This document shows, in pieces, positions 9,317 to 18,849 of a stretch of DNA of 64,000 nt. The stretch's first letter is position 1, and every line of letters begins with the position of its first letter. The notes beneath the pieces are model-generated. The model did no database searches, had not been told where the DNA came from, and was given only the letters and a program-made list of their open reading frames with translations. The stretch is from assembly GCA_020852755.1 (NCBI GenBank), contig JADZAF010000057.1:25166-89165 (forward strand), written 5' to 3'. Made by a program: the position numbers and the translations under genes. The DNA comes from Bryobacterales bacterium. GTDB taxonomy: Bacteria > Acidobacteriota > Terriglobia > Bryobacterales > Bryobacteraceae.

Positions 9317-9346
9317 CTGACAAGATGCCGCGGCGCGGGATAGAAT
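9317..9346 (+). promoter_or_regulatory. Sigma-70-type promoter for the first TonB receptor
   Basis: CTGACA (9317-9322) and TAGAAT (9341-9346) are separated by 18 bases and lie 20 bp upstream of the start codon. A purine-rich ribosome site GGGGGGAG precedes ATG 9367. Confidence 0.5.
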
Positions 9347-9366
9347 GCTCCCCATAAGGGGGGAGT

Positions 9367-12300
9367 ATGCGAGAAAAGATTCCGGCACGCCCGGTGTGTC
9401 TCCTGGCGTGTTTCGCCTGGCTGGCCGGCGCCGCCTGGTGCCAGCAGACCCGCGGATCGATCGTGGGACTGGTCACCGACCCCTCCGGGTCGGCGGTTCC
9501 CGGCGTTCCGGTGACGCTAACCAATGAAAGGACCGGTATCACCGCCTCCACCACTACGGGCACAACCGGCGAATACACTTTCGTGAACCTGGACCCGGGA
9601 AGCTACGCGGTTGCGGTGGAGGCCCCGGGCTTCAAGAAAGGAGTCGTGCAGAAGATTACGCTGTACGTGGCTCAGGCATCCCGCGTGGACCTGGTGTTGG
9701 AGGTCGGCGAAGTGACCACCAGCGTCGAGGTGCAGGCCGCCATTCCCGTAGTGCAGTCGGAACGCTCCTCGGTGGGCAGCGTGGTGGACGGCACGCAGAT
9801 CGTCTCCATGCCGCTCAACGGCCGGGCCAGCATCTACAGCCTGATGGCCCTGGCGCCCGGCGTCGCGCGGGCCGGCATCAATCCCATGATCGCGGGAGGA
9901 AGCTGGTACGGCTCGGCGAACATGACCGTGGACGGCGCGGCCAACATCGACGTGGGCAACGAGCGCATCCTGCCGCTGGCGCCCTCGCTGGAGTCGATCG
10001 CCGAGTTCAGCGTGATCGGCAACGGCGCTTCGGCCGAATATGGTCGAGGCGGGGCCCAGGTGGTGGTGGCTACGCGCAGCGGCACCAACGAGTTTCACGG
10101 CAGCCTCTTCGCGTTCAACCGCAACCGGGTGACGGCCGCCAAGAACGCCTTCGCCACCGGACTGCCCAAGCCGAAGTTCAACCGCAACGAGTTCGGCGGC
10201 TCGCTGGGCGGACCGGTGATCAGGAACAAGCTGTTCTTCTTCGGCGTCTACGAGGGACTGCGGCAGCGGGTCGCCAGCACGGTGGTGACCGCCATGCCGA
10301 CCGCGGCGTTGCGGCGCGGCGATTTCGGCGGGCTGGCTCCCATACGGGATCCCTGGGGGAATACGCCGTTTCCAAACAACCAGGTTCCGGCGGACCGTAT
10401 CGCTCCGGCCGCCGCCGAGCTGATGAAGTTCGCCTCGGATCCCAACACCGCCACCACCGCTCCGGCCGGGCTGGGAAACAACTTCACGGCCAACATCCCC
10501 ACCCGCGAGTTCAATGACCGGCATACCGTCCGTGCGGACTACCAGTTGACTCCCCGGGACAACTTCATGGCGCGCTATTTTCAGGTGGATAACGGGCCTT
10601 ACGAAGCGGCTGCCGGCGGCACCGACAAGTTCGGCAACTGGGGAGGTTTCGGCACTGCCACAAAGAACGTAACCGGCTCCTACAGCCGGGTGCTCTCGCC
10701 CCGCCTGATCAGCGAATCGCGCTTCGGCTTCGCCCACACCCGCTACTTCCGCACCACGCAGAACAACACCTTCGACCCCAGCAAGATCATCCCCGGGCTG
10801 ATCACGCCCGCCGAGGGACTGGGCGGGCTGCCGACGGTCAGCATCACGGGGTTCCGGGGTTTCTTCGACCAGCCGGGCTCGGGGGACCGGCAGCGCAGCT
10901 ACGAAGTCCTCCAGACGGTGAACTGGACCCGGAACAAACACACCGTCAAGGCGGGCTTCGAGTTTCAGAGAGCGTCCTCGCGCAACTGGCAGAACCCGCC
11001 GCCCTACCGCGGCCAGTTCAACTTCGACGGACGCTACTCCGGACACGCCTTCGCCGACTTCCTGCTGGGCGCGCCCTCGCTTACCGGGCGGGTCAGCAAG
11101 AACGTGCTGGCGGAGCCGCTCAACAGCCGCTACGCGGCCTTTCTGCAGGACGACTGGAATCTGTCGCGGAAGCTCACTCTGAATCTCGGCCTGCGCTACG
11201 AGTACGCCGGGCTGTTCACGAACGGCCAGGGAGACATGTCCAACTTCTATCCCGACCTGGGAAAGCTGGTGGTCATCGACGGCACGCCGGATGCCCGGCT
11301 GATGGCGGCCCTGCCGGTGGTGATGGGCCAGGACGCAGGCATCGGGCGGGGCAACTGGCTCAACCGCGACCGGAACAACTGGGCGCCGCGCGTGGGCTTC
11401 GCCTACCGGCCGTTCGGGAACACGCGCTTTGTGGTCCGCAGCAGCTACGGGATCTACTACAACGTGATTCCCGGCTACACCTTTTTCGGATTCGTGCTGA
11501 ACCCTCCCTTCCGCCTGTCCGAGACCTTCGAGCCCGGGGCGGGAACAACGCCCAGCCTGACGCTGGCGAACGCCTTCCCCGGGGCGGGCGCGGTGGCCGG
11601 CAATCCCAGCCTGACGGCTTTTTCGCGCGACCGGCGCACGCCCTATCACCAGCAATGGAACTTCACGCTGGAAGGCGAGGTGCTCCCCAACACCGCACTG
11701 CGCGCTTCCTACGTGGGCAACAAGGGGACTCACCTGGAGCGGCAGTTCCCGCTGAACGATCCGGCTCCGGCGCCGGGAGCCCTGCAGCCCCGCCGGCCGT
11801 ACCAGCCTTTCGGCTCGATCACGTATTACGAATCGGGCCGCGATTCGATCCTCCACCAGCTGCAGTTGTCCGCCATCCGGCGTTTCGCGCAGGGGCTCTC
11901 CTTCCAGGTGGAGTATCAGTTCTCGCGCGCTCTGGGCGAACAGGTGTACGGGCTTGCGCCCATGGACAACCGCAACACCCGCCTGGACCGCGGCAACCTG
12001 GACTTCATCCGCCGCCACGTGACTCGCGCCAATTACGTCTACGACCTGCCTTTCGGCAAGGGAAAGCGCTGGCTCGGGTCGGTGAGCGGCGCCGCCGACA
12101 AGCTGCTGAGCGGGTGGCAGTTGACCGGCATCCTGGCATTCGGCAGCGGCGAGCCTTTCTCGGTGACCTTTACCAGCCAGGTGTTGGGGTGGCCCAGCAG
12201 CCGGGCGGACATCGTCGGCGATCCCGGCTTGCCGGACCGCTCGACCGCGCGCTGGTTCAACCCGGCGGCCTTCGCCGTCCCCGCGCCTTTCACCTACGGC

Positions 12301-12540
12301 AACTCCGCGCGCAACCTGCTGTTCGGGCCCGGCTACTTTGACTGGGACGTGGGCATTTTCAAGAACACCGCTATTGGAGAGAGGATGATGCTGGAGTTTC
12401 GCGGCGAGTTCTTCAACTTTCTGAATCACGCCAACTTCGGACTGCCGGCAGCGAATATCAGCGTTCCTTCGACGGTCGGCCGCATCTCGAGCGCCGGCGA
12501 TCCGCGCACCATTCAATTCGGCATGAGGCTGCGCTTCTGA
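9367..12540 (+). CDS. TonB-dependent receptor, Oar-like, with carboxypeptidase-regulatory domain
   Basis: 1057 residues. A signal peptide (LLACFAWLAGAAWC) is followed by a carboxypeptidase-regulatory-like beta domain (about 27-110; GLVTDPSGSAVPGVPVTL), a plug domain (about 125-230; MPLNGR, then the box with NMTVDGAANIDVGNE) and a long outer-membrane barrel ending in FGMRLRF with terminal Phe. Such receptors take up oligosaccharides or other large ligands with energy from TonB. The next gene starts inside its stop codon (TGATG at 12538-12542), so the receptor is coupled to a methyltransferase. Ligand unknown. Confidence 0.93.
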   Translation: MREKIPARPVCLLACFAWLAGAAWCQQTRGSIVGLVTDPSGSAVPGVPVTLTNERTGITASTTTGTTGEYTFVNLDPGSYAVAVEAPGFKKGVVQKITLYVAQASRVDLVLEVGEVTTSVEVQAAIPVVQSERSSVGSVVDGTQIVSMPLNGRASIYSLMALAPGVARAGINPMIAGGSWYGSANMTVDGAANIDVGNERILPLAPSLESIAEFSVIGNGASAEYGRGGAQVVVATRSGTNEFHGSLFAFNRNRVTAAKNAFATGLPKPKFNRNEFGGSLGGPVIRNKLFFFGVYEGLRQRVASTVVTAMPTAALRRGDFGGLAPIRDPWGNTPFPNNQVPADRIAPAAAELMKFASDPNTATTAPAGLGNNFTANIPTREFNDRHTVRADYQLTPRDNFMARYFQVDNGPYEAAAGGTDKFGNWGGFGTATKNVTGSYSRVLSPRLISESRFGFAHTRYFRTTQNNTFDPSKIIPGLITPAEGLGGLPTVSITGFRGFFDQPGSGDRQRSYEVLQTVNWTRNKHTVKAGFEFQRASSRNWQNPPPYRGQFNFDGRYSGHAFADFLLGAPSLTGRVSKNVLAEPLNSRYAAFLQDDWNLSRKLTLNLGLRYEYAGLFTNGQGDMSNFYPDLGKLVVIDGTPDARLMAALPVVMGQDAGIGRGNWLNRDRNNWAPRVGFAYRPFGNTRFVVRSSYGIYYNVIPGYTFFGFVLNPPFRLSETFEPGAGTTPSLTLANAFPGAGAVAGNPSLTAFSRDRRTPYHQQWNFTLEGEVLPNTALRASYVGNKGTHLERQFPLNDPAPAPGALQPRRPYQPFGSITYYESGRDSILHQLQLSAIRRFAQGLSFQVEYQFSRALGEQVYGLAPMDNRNTRLDRGNLDFIRRHVTRANYVYDLPFGKGKRWLGSVSGAADKLLSGWQLTGILAFGSGEPFSVTFTSQVLGWPSSRADIVGDPGLPDRSTARWFNPAAFAVPAPFTYGNSARNLLFGPGYFDWDVGIFKNTAIGERMMLEFRGEFFNFLNHANFGLPAANISVPSTVGRISSAGDPRTIQFGMRLRF

Positions 12541-13592
12541 TGTCCCGGGAACGGGTGGAGCGGGCCATGCGGCGGCTTCCGCCTTCCGGCCGGCCGCCCG
12601 TGGTCCCGCTCATCGACACGTCGTACGCCGCACGCTGCCTGGGCGTGCCGGTTTCGGAGTGTTTCCTCAATCCGTGCCTGCACGCCCGGGCGCTGGCGCG
12701 CGCGCTCGAACGCCATCCCGGAATCGACGGGCTCTCCATCAACATCGGGCTGACGCCGGGCATGATTCGGGAACAGGAGCGCACCGTGGAGGGCCGCCGC
12801 ATCCGGACCGTGGACGGCGTCGAGTGGTTCCAGCCGTGGGACGACATCGGCACTCCCTCGCGCCATGAAGTGACCTCCTTTTCCGATGCCCGCCTGCGCG
12901 GCCCCAGCATCTTCCGGGAGCACATCGCGGCTACACTGCGGGCGATTCCGGAGGAGACTCTGCGCGGCTACCACATCTCAGCCGGGCTGACGGGTCCGTA
13001 TTCGCAGGTGGTGTTCACGGTGGGGCTGGAGCGGGCACTGGACGCCATCACCGGGGAGCCCGAGGCGCTGCTCGCAGCGGTGCGCGCACGCGTTCCGTAT
13101 ACGCTGGAGTGGGCCGAGGAACTCACCGGACTGGGAGCCGCCAGCGTCTGGATCGGCGAAGGGTTTGCCTCCAACAGCCTGATCTCTCCCCGGCAGTACG
13201 AGACGTTCGTGATGCCTTTCCAGAGGATGGTGGCCGGGCGGTTGAGGGAACTCGGTGTCCCCAGCGTCGTGCACATCTGCGGGAAGGCTGAGAAGATGCT
13301 GGAACGCATCGCGGCCACCGGCGCCGATTGCTTCGAAGCCGACTGGCCGGTGGATATGGCCGGGGCGCAGCGCCGCATCGGAGACCGCATGGCTCTGAAG
13401 GGCAACCTGCACACCACGCGCCTGCTCGAAGCGTCCGCGGAGGAGATCTACCGCGAATCGCTAGCGCTGCTCCGCGCCGCCTGGCCGGGAGGCGGGTTTA
13501 TTTTGAGCAGCGGCTGCGCCCTGGGCCGTGACACGCCGCCCGCCAACGTGGACGCCATGGCCCGGGCGGCCCGCGATTTCGAAGCCGGTTGA
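12540..13592 (+). CDS. UroD-superfamily corrinoid methyltransferase (MtaA/CmuA-like)
   Basis: 350 residues with the uroporphyrinogen-decarboxylase fold. It is unlikely to be HemE: it has the zinc signature of MtaA/MtbA/CmuA methyltransferases, H245-x-C247 (VVHICGK) and C326 in SSGCALGRDTP, and lacks the HemE N-terminal motif. Those enzymes move a methyl group from a corrinoid protein to a thiol or folate acceptor, for example in O- or N-demethylation or chloromethane use. No corrinoid protein is encoded nearby. Its ATG overlaps the receptor's stop by one base, so the two are co-translated. The substrate may be a methylated compound imported by the receptor, but that is inference. Confidence 0.8.
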   Translation: MSRERVERAMRRLPPSGRPPVVPLIDTSYAARCLGVPVSECFLNPCLHARALARALERHPGIDGLSINIGLTPGMIREQERTVEGRRIRTVDGVEWFQPWDDIGTPSRHEVTSFSDARLRGPSIFREHIAATLRAIPEETLRGYHISAGLTGPYSQVVFTVGLERALDAITGEPEALLAAVRARVPYTLEWAEELTGLGAASVWIGEGFASNSLISPRQYETFVMPFQRMVAGRLRELGVPSVVHICGKAEKMLERIAATGADCFEADWPVDMAGAQRRIGDRMALKGNLHTTRLLEASAEEIYRESLALLRAAWPGGGFILSSGCALGRDTPPANVDAMARAARDFEAG

Positions 13593-13658
13593 AAACCGGA
13601 CCGCGGGTTGAATCGCCGCCCCACGCGAAGCCTTGTAATGTAGAGAGACGAGGTGTCG

Positions 13659-14921
13659 ATGATTACACGAAGAGCCTGGCTGGGAATGGCGGCCGGCGCC
13701 GCGCTGGCGCAGAACGCCAAGCCGGTCCGGATCGGCATGGTGGGAGTGGGAAACCGCGGCACGTCACTGCTGCGCAACCTGCTCGATCTGCCCGGGGTCG
13801 AGATTCCGGCCATTTGCGATATCAACGAAGCCAACCTGCAGCGCGGCCAGGGCATCGTCGAGAAAGCCGGGCACAAGCGCCCCGAGGGTTACTGGAACGG
13901 GCTGGAGGATTTCCGGCGGCTGGCGGCGCGCGACGACCTGGACGCGGTGCTCACCGCCACGCCCTGGGAGTGGCACGCACCAGTGGCGATCGCGGCCATG
14001 CGGGCGGGAAAGTACGCGGCCACCGAAGTGCCGGCCGCCATCACCCTGGAGGAATGCTGGGACCTGGTCAACACTTCCGAGAAGACCGGCATGCCCTGCA
14101 TGATCCTGGAGAACGTCTGCTACTACCGCAACGTGCTCATGATTCTGAACATGATCCGGCAGGGCGTCTTCGGCGAGATCGTGCACTGCGAGGGCGGCTA
14201 CCAGCACCACATCCGCAAGATCCGGCCGGACGGCGAGGTTTCCTGGCGCGGCATGCATTCCGTGAAGCGCAACGCCAACCTCTACCCCACCCACCCCATC
14301 GGCCCCATCGCCTGGTGGACCAACATCAACCGGGGCGACCGCTTCACCCACCTCACCTCCATGAGCAGCAAATCGCTGGGCATCAACCGCCAGGCGGCTG
14401 AGCGGGCCGGTCCCGGCCACCCCAACGCCAAGCGGCGCTACGCGCTCGGCGACGTCAACACGACGCTGATCCGGACCGAGAACGGGGTCACCGTCACCCT
14501 GACTCACGACACCCAGTCGCCCCGCCCGTACGATCTCGGATTCAAGCTCCAGGGCACCCTCGGCATCTATTCCGGAACCCTGGAGAAGATCTTCATCCAC
14601 GACGCCGCGAGCGGTCCCGAACAGTGGCGAGACATGGGGCCCTACTACGAGAAGTACGAGCACCCGGTCTGGAAGAGGCTGGGGCAGACCGCTACGAAGT
14701 ACGGGCACTTCGGAGGCGACTACCTGGAGCTGCTGGAATTCGTCGCCGCGGTGCGGAACCGGACCCAAACGCCGATCGATGTGTACGACTCGGCCGTGTG
14801 GAGCGCCATCACGCCGCTGACCGAGCAGTCCGTGGCCGGAGGGAGCGCGCCGGTCGATTTTCCGGACTTCACCCGCGGCAAGTGGAAGACCGCCAAGCCG
14901 GTGGAAGTGACCGGCGGGTAG
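13659..14921 (+). CDS. Gfo/Idh/MocA-fold protein of the GH109 (alpha-N-acetylgalactosaminidase-like) type
   Basis: 420 residues. A Tat signal (ITRRAWLGMAAGAALA) precedes a Rossmann NAD-binding domain (IGMVGVGNRGTSLL) and a catalytic domain with HHIRKIRPDG, THPIGPIAWW and NINRGDRF. An exported NAD-dependent member of this fold with a THPxGP segment is typical of GH109, which hydrolyses glycosides through an NAD-assisted oxidation-elimination route. I take ATG 13659 with GAGG at 13650-13653; the GTG two codons upstream is too close to it. It may instead be an unclassified exported oxidoreductase. It lies with the preceding receptor and methyltransferase, 66 bp downstream. Confidence 0.75.
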   Translation: MITRRAWLGMAAGAALAQNAKPVRIGMVGVGNRGTSLLRNLLDLPGVEIPAICDINEANLQRGQGIVEKAGHKRPEGYWNGLEDFRRLAARDDLDAVLTATPWEWHAPVAIAAMRAGKYAATEVPAAITLEECWDLVNTSEKTGMPCMILENVCYYRNVLMILNMIRQGVFGEIVHCEGGYQHHIRKIRPDGEVSWRGMHSVKRNANLYPTHPIGPIAWWTNINRGDRFTHLTSMSSKSLGINRQAAERAGPGHPNAKRRYALGDVNTTLIRTENGVTVTLTHDTQSPRPYDLGFKLQGTLGIYSGTLEKIFIHDAASGPEQWRDMGPYYEKYEHPVWKRLGQTATKYGHFGGDYLELLEFVAAVRNRTQTPIDVYDSAVWSAITPLTEQSVAGGSAPVDFPDFTRGKWKTAKPVEVTGG

Positions 14922-14936
14922 ACGAGAGCAACTGCC

Positions 14937-16094
14937 ATGCGAATGATACCGATCCTGTTCCTGTGGCTGCCGGCGCTGGTCATGCTGCCGGCTGCCCAGC
15001 TTGGCCCCTACATCACCCATGACACCCGGCCGGTGATCACCAACGGGCCTTACCTGCTCGCTCCCGCGGAAGATTCGGCCACCATCGTCTGGATGACCGA
15101 TACACCCTGCCACTCCAAGGTGGTCTATGAAGACAGCGGCGGCAGAGTGAGGGAAGCCGAGAACGGCGAGCACGGATTGCTGCCCGTCGGGCTCCGGCAC
15201 GTGGTCCGGCTGCGCGGCCTCCAACCCGGCGCTACCTATCGCTACCGGGTGGTCTCCACACGGGTCGTGAAGATGAAATCCTACTGGCCGGAAAAAGGCC
15301 TTTCGGTCGAGAGCCGGCTGGCCTCCTTCACCACCTTCGACCGGCGCAAGCCGGCTTGCTCTTTCAGCCTGATCACGGACACCCACGAGGACGTGAAACG
15401 CATTGCCTCGCTGGTCCAGCGGATCGACTGGGGCGGGACCGACTTTCTGGTGCACCTGGGGGATGCCTTTCACGGCATCGAAAGCGAGGAGGCGATCTGG
15501 AACCTGTTCCTGGAGCCGCTGTCCAACGCCCTGGCGCAAACCCGGCCGCTGCTTTTCGTACGGGGCAATCACGAGGCCCGCGGCGCGGCCGCCCGTCTCC
15601 TGGCGGACTATGTGCCGTTTCCGGAAGGACGTTTCTACTATGCGCGCGATCACGGCCCGGTCCATTTCGTGACCCTGGACACCGGGGAGGACAAGGACGA
15701 CGAGACCAACGTCTATGCCGGATTGAACCGGTTCAAGGCCTACCGCGAGGAAGAACTTGCATGGTTCCGCGAGCACGCCCGCACCACCCGGCGTATGGCC
15801 GAGGCGCCGTTCCGGGTCTTACTGATGCACAACCCCGGTTGGGGATGGGTGGATCAACAGAACGGCCGCTGGACGGAAGCAGCCAATGAGGCCGGGATCG
15901 ACCTGGCCATATCGGGCCACACCCACCGCTTCGCGCACTGGGAACCGGGCCGGAGAGGGAACCGCTATCACCAGTTGATCATCGGGCCGGACGAGGTCGC
16001 CCGGGTGGATGCGAGCCAGACGGAACTCCAGGTGCGGGTTACGGGCAAGGACGGGGAAACAGTGGCATCCTTCAGCGTTCCGCGCCGCAAGTAG
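14937..16094 (+). CDS. Exported calcineurin-like metallophosphoesterase with purple-acid-phosphatase N-domain
   Basis: 385 residues. A signal peptide is followed by a fibronectin-like domain (about 35-130; SATIVWMTD and LQPGATYRYRV) as in purple acid phosphatases, then the metallophosphoesterase core. Metal-binding residues are present in order: D148 and H150 (TDTHED), D176 (HLGD), N211 and H212 (RGNHE), H298 (LMHNP), H328 and H330 (SGHTH). The first motif is DTH, not the usual DxH context with a Tyr, so it need not be a true acid phosphatase. It is probably periplasmic. It starts 15 bp after the GH109-like gene and is likely co-transcribed with it. Confidence 0.85.
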   Translation: MRMIPILFLWLPALVMLPAAQLGPYITHDTRPVITNGPYLLAPAEDSATIVWMTDTPCHSKVVYEDSGGRVREAENGEHGLLPVGLRHVVRLRGLQPGATYRYRVVSTRVVKMKSYWPEKGLSVESRLASFTTFDRRKPACSFSLITDTHEDVKRIASLVQRIDWGGTDFLVHLGDAFHGIESEEAIWNLFLEPLSNALAQTRPLLFVRGNHEARGAAARLLADYVPFPEGRFYYARDHGPVHFVTLDTGEDKDDETNVYAGLNRFKAYREEELAWFREHARTTRRMAEAPFRVLLMHNPGWGWVDQQNGRWTEAANEAGIDLAISGHTHRFAHWEPGRRGNRYHQLIIGPDEVARVDASQTELQVRVTGKDGETVASFSVPRRK

Positions 16095-16100
16095 CCCAGT

Positions 16101-16826
16101 CTATTTTCCGAAGAGCTTCTTGATGTCGGGCCAGAACTCCCTGAGGACGTTCTTGCCTGCCGTCCAACCGAGGTTCGTGGTGCCGCGCATCAGGGCGTCC
16201 CGGGTGCTGTTTTCACCGGCCGGATACCAGGCGTTGGTGAGGAAAGCCGTGCCATAGCCGCTGATTACCGTGGGCGCGGCGAAAGTCCTGGCCCCGTCGT
16301 TCCTGTACGCCACCACGGTGCTTGCCAGGGCGTGCCCCAGCCGCGGCAAGAACTTGTCGGACTGGCTCCGGCGGTACCGTGAATCGATGCCCATGGCCAC
16401 ATCCAGGCCGAACCGCATGCTGTTGCGCACCGTCCGGTTTCCGACTCTGGAAGCGATCCGGCCGCTGTAACCGTCGAAGCCCGTCCCCCAATTGCCCGCG
16501 CTGTCCATGAGCTGGCTGAACACCCCGTTGGCCATGGCGCCGAGCTGCGCGTTGCGGCCGAAAGTGTCCCGCAGATAATAGTGAAGCTTCTCCTCCGTAG
16601 TGACGTAAGGCCGCGGAACGGCAACCAGCGGCGCGGGTTGGCTCAGCGCGGGATTCAGCAGCCAGTTCCGGGACGACTCCACGCGCGGCCGGATCGGAGA
16701 CTCGGCGGCCAGGGCCGGGGCCGGCTCCAGGGACCCGGGATCGGCATTGGCGGAGGGGGTCTGGGCGGCGGCGGTCAGGGAAGCGGCCAAAAAAACCAGG
16801 AGGGATTTCGAAGGGATACAGCTCAT
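16101..16826 (-). CDS. Exported protein of unknown function
   Basis: 241 residues. A signal peptide (SLLVFLAASLTAAAQ) is followed by a Pro/Ala-rich linker to about residue 75 and a compact domain with TTEEKLHYYLRDTFG, an asparagine/glycine-rich middle and a C-terminus WPDIKKLFGK. I recognise no family. The domain has several small hydrophobic helices and could associate with the membrane. The start at ATG 16826 fits the signal peptide; a longer start at 16871 would put charged residues in front of it. No ribosome site is obvious. It ends 7 bp from the convergent phosphoesterase. Confidence 0.7.
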   Translation of the reverse strand: MSCIPSKSLLVFLAASLTAAAQTPSANADPGSLEPAPALAAESPIRPRVESSRNWLLNPALSQPAPLVAVPRPYVTTEEKLHYYLRDTFGRNAQLGAMANGVFSQLMDSAGNWGTGFDGYSGRIASRVGNRTVRNSMRFGLDVAMGIDSRYRRSQSDKFLPRLGHALASTVVAYRNDGARTFAAPTVISGYGTAFLTNAWYPAGENSTRDALMRGTTNLGWTAGKNVLREFWPDIKKLFGK

Positions 16827-17020
16827 GGAAATTCTGGGGTACTTTCTTGCCGGCCCAAGGCAGGCGCACATTCGGGCGCTGTGCAGGTGGGAAGACGTAC
16901 TCGCCTCTCTGGTTCCGGCTTTCGTGCTTTTTCAATTCTACCAAGTTTCGGAGAAATGCAAACGGAAAAATATCGGAATTGGTAGCCGGTGTGCATGTCC
17001 CGGCACGGGAGGAGGCTCCT

Positions 17021-17491
17021 ATGACTCAATCCAATCCCGAACAGTGCCGGGACGTAATGACACCCGATCCGGTCTGCTGCTCGGTCAGCGACTCGGCGGC
17101 CGATGCCGCCCGGGTCATGGCGGAACACGATGTCGGCCCGGTTCCCGTGGTGGACAGCCAGGCTTCAAAACGCCTGGTGGGAATCGTCACCGACCGCGAC
17201 CTGGCCGTGCGGGTCATCGCCGAGGGGCGCAGCGCGAAAACCACCCGGCTGAGCGACATCATTTCGCGCAACCTGGTGACCTGTTCGCCGGACGACGATC
17301 TGAACGTCTGCCTGGAACGTATGCAGTCCCACCAGCTGCGCCGAATCCCGGTGGTGGACCAGAACCGTCGCATTATCGGCGTGATCTCCCAGGCGGACAT
17401 CGCCCTGCGTTTGCGCGAGCGCTCCAAGACCGCGGACGTGGTGGAACAGGTTTCCCGGCCGAAAACCATGACCGGCGGGGGAGGCGCCTGA
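17021..17491 (+). CDS. Paired CBS-domain protein
   Basis: 156 residues made of two CBS repeats (about 8-66 and 74-131): CRDVMTPDPV, VGIVTDRDLA, then LVTCSPDDDL, RRIPVVDQNRRIIGVISQAD. Stand-alone CBS pairs bind adenine nucleotides and act as energy or redox sensors for a partner enzyme or channel; no partner is evident. ATG 17021 has the strong ribosome site GGGAGGAGG (17007-17015), so the open frame further upstream is not part of the gene. Confidence 0.9.
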   Translation: MTQSNPEQCRDVMTPDPVCCSVSDSAADAARVMAEHDVGPVPVVDSQASKRLVGIVTDRDLAVRVIAEGRSAKTTRLSDIISRNLVTCSPDDDLNVCLERMQSHQLRRIPVVDQNRRIIGVISQADIALRLRERSKTADVVEQVSRPKTMTGGGGA

Positions 17492-17539
17492 ACGGTTTGC
17501 TTCCGAACCGTTGTAGAATCGACGGTTCGGAGGCACACC

Positions 17540-17857
17540 ATGAAGCGGATCTGTTTCCTGTTGCGCGTGAAGCCGGACCGGCTGGCGGAGTATAAGGAGC
17601 GGCACAAAGCGGTCTGGCCGGAGATGCAGGAGGCCCTCCGGGAGACCGGCTGGCACAATTACTCACTCTTCCTGCGCGACGACGGCCTGCTGGTGGGGTA
17701 CGTGGAAACCCCCGACTTCCAGGCGGCGCTGGACGGCATGGCCAGGAAGGAAGTCAACGAGCGCTGGCAGAAGCAGATGGCCGAGTTTTTCGACCTGGGC
17801 GGCGAACATGCCGACCGGGCCATGAGCCCGCTCGAGGAAGTGTTCCACCTCGATTAG
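17540..17857 (+). CDS. rhaM: L-rhamnose mutarotase
   Basis: 105 residues, the usual length. RhaM interconverts alpha and beta anomers of L-rhamnose in the cytoplasm. The E. coli active-site positions are conserved: Y18, R21, H22 and W26 in EYKERHKAVWPEM, with a conserved HNYSLFL segment and C-terminal LEEVFHLD. Its stop overlaps that of the convergent RhaT-type gene. It stands next to the apiose operon; rhamnose and apiose occur together in rhamnogalacturonan II. No rhaA, rhaB or rhaD is in the window. Confidence 0.93.
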   Translation: MKRICFLLRVKPDRLAEYKERHKAVWPEMQEALRETGWHNYSLFLRDDGLLVGYVETPDFQAALDGMARKEVNERWQKQMAEFFDLGGEHADRAMSPLEEVFHLD

Positions 17858-18849
17858 CGGGCGCCCAGCGAGATCACGGCCAGAGCGGCGATCATTACGA
17901 GGATGCCGGCGGCCAGGTAGCGGGTGGCCTTGCGGCCCGCGGTTTTCCACTCGCCCGTCAGGATTCCCCAGAAGTTGGCCACCAGCACCTGAGTGGTCAT
18001 GAATAGCGGCCAGCCCACCGAGGTGCCCAGCGGCCCCATCCGGGTGGCGCCCAGGCCGTAGAAGAACATGCCGAACATCCACAGGAAGCCCATTACGGCC
18101 GTCAGCATCACATTCCGCGCGGTGAAGCCCGCCTTCTCCGTTTCCGGGCTCTTGCCCATCAGGTAGAGACAGTAGCCGGCGTTGATCAGGAAGCCCGAGG
18201 AGATGGCGATGGCGAAGATGGCGATCGAGGCCGTGGCCGGGTTGGCGCCCGTTCGCGCGGCCTCGGCGGAGATCGGGTCTCCGAAGGCCAGGGCGAAATT
18301 CATCATCGGCGAGGTGACCCCGGAGGCGATGCAGATCGCCAGACCCCGCCCGAAACTGCCGGCCGGGCGGCGGGCGGCCGACTCCTTCAGCGCGCCGGCC
18401 CGGGCGCACAGGGCGATGCCGGCGATCACGATCACCAGGCCGAGCAGCAGCACGGCGCCGCGCGAGGAAGCCATCTCGCCGGGGTGCAGCACGGCCAGCG
18501 GGACCAGCGAGCCCACCGCGGCAGTCAGCGAGATGATCACGGCCACGCCGAGAGCCATGCCGACGCGGGCGATGCCGAGGCCGAACAGCACCGAGCCGAT
18601 CCCCCAGCCCATCCCGAACAGGGCCGCCAGGGCGAGGGGGGCGGAACCCACCCGCGCGTACACGCCGCCCGCATCGGGAATCGCGAAGGAAACGATCAGC
18701 CAGGGAAACACGATCATGCCGGCGATCGAATAGAACAGCCAGCCCATGGCCCACGACCAGCCGCGCAGGTATTTCTGGGGCAGCGGGAAGGTGCCCTGCA
18801 TGGCGCCGCCCCCCATGGTCAGGAACAGGCCCATCCAGCTAAAGTTCAT
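17854..18849 (-). CDS. RhaT-family sugar/H+ symporter (copy 1)
   Basis: 331 residues with about ten membrane helices. It resembles the L-rhamnose-proton symporter RhaT: GLFLTMGGGAMQGTFPLPQKYLR at the N-terminus (a RhaT hallmark region), FGMGWGIGSVLFGLG and a C-terminal GILTGEW. I start at ATG 18849, which has GGAGGA 4-5 bases upstream; a longer start at 18876 is possible. It is divergent from apnO across 132 bp and convergent with rhaM. It may carry rhamnose, apiose or another pectin sugar. Confidence 0.88.
   Translation of the reverse strand: MNFSWMGLFLTMGGGAMQGTFPLPQKYLRGWSWAMGWLFYSIAGMIVFPWLIVSFAIPDAGGVYARVGSAPLALAALFGMGWGIGSVLFGLGIARVGMALGVAVIISLTAAVGSLVPLAVLHPGEMASSRGAVLLLGLVIVIAGIALCARAGALKESAARRPAGSFGRGLAICIASGVTSPMMNFALAFGDPISAEAARTGANPATASIAIFAIAISSGFLINAGYCLYLMGKSPETEKAGFTARNVMLTAVMGFLWMFGMFFYGLGATRMGPLGTSVGWPLFMTTQVLVANFWGILTGEWKTAGRKATRYLAAGILVMIAALAVISLGAR

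Noticed and set aside
9517..12516. A 999-codon minus-strand open frame opposite the first receptor
   Set aside because: Same reason: the opposite strand encodes a complete receptor with signal peptide and barrel.
12540..13592. Uroporphyrinogen decarboxylase HemE
   Set aside because: It has the H-x-C...C zinc motif of corrinoid methyltransferases and lacks HemE signatures.
16847..17020. Longer start for the CBS-domain protein
   Set aside because: The strong ribosome site GGGAGGAGG immediately precedes ATG 17021, and the upstream part lacks coding character.
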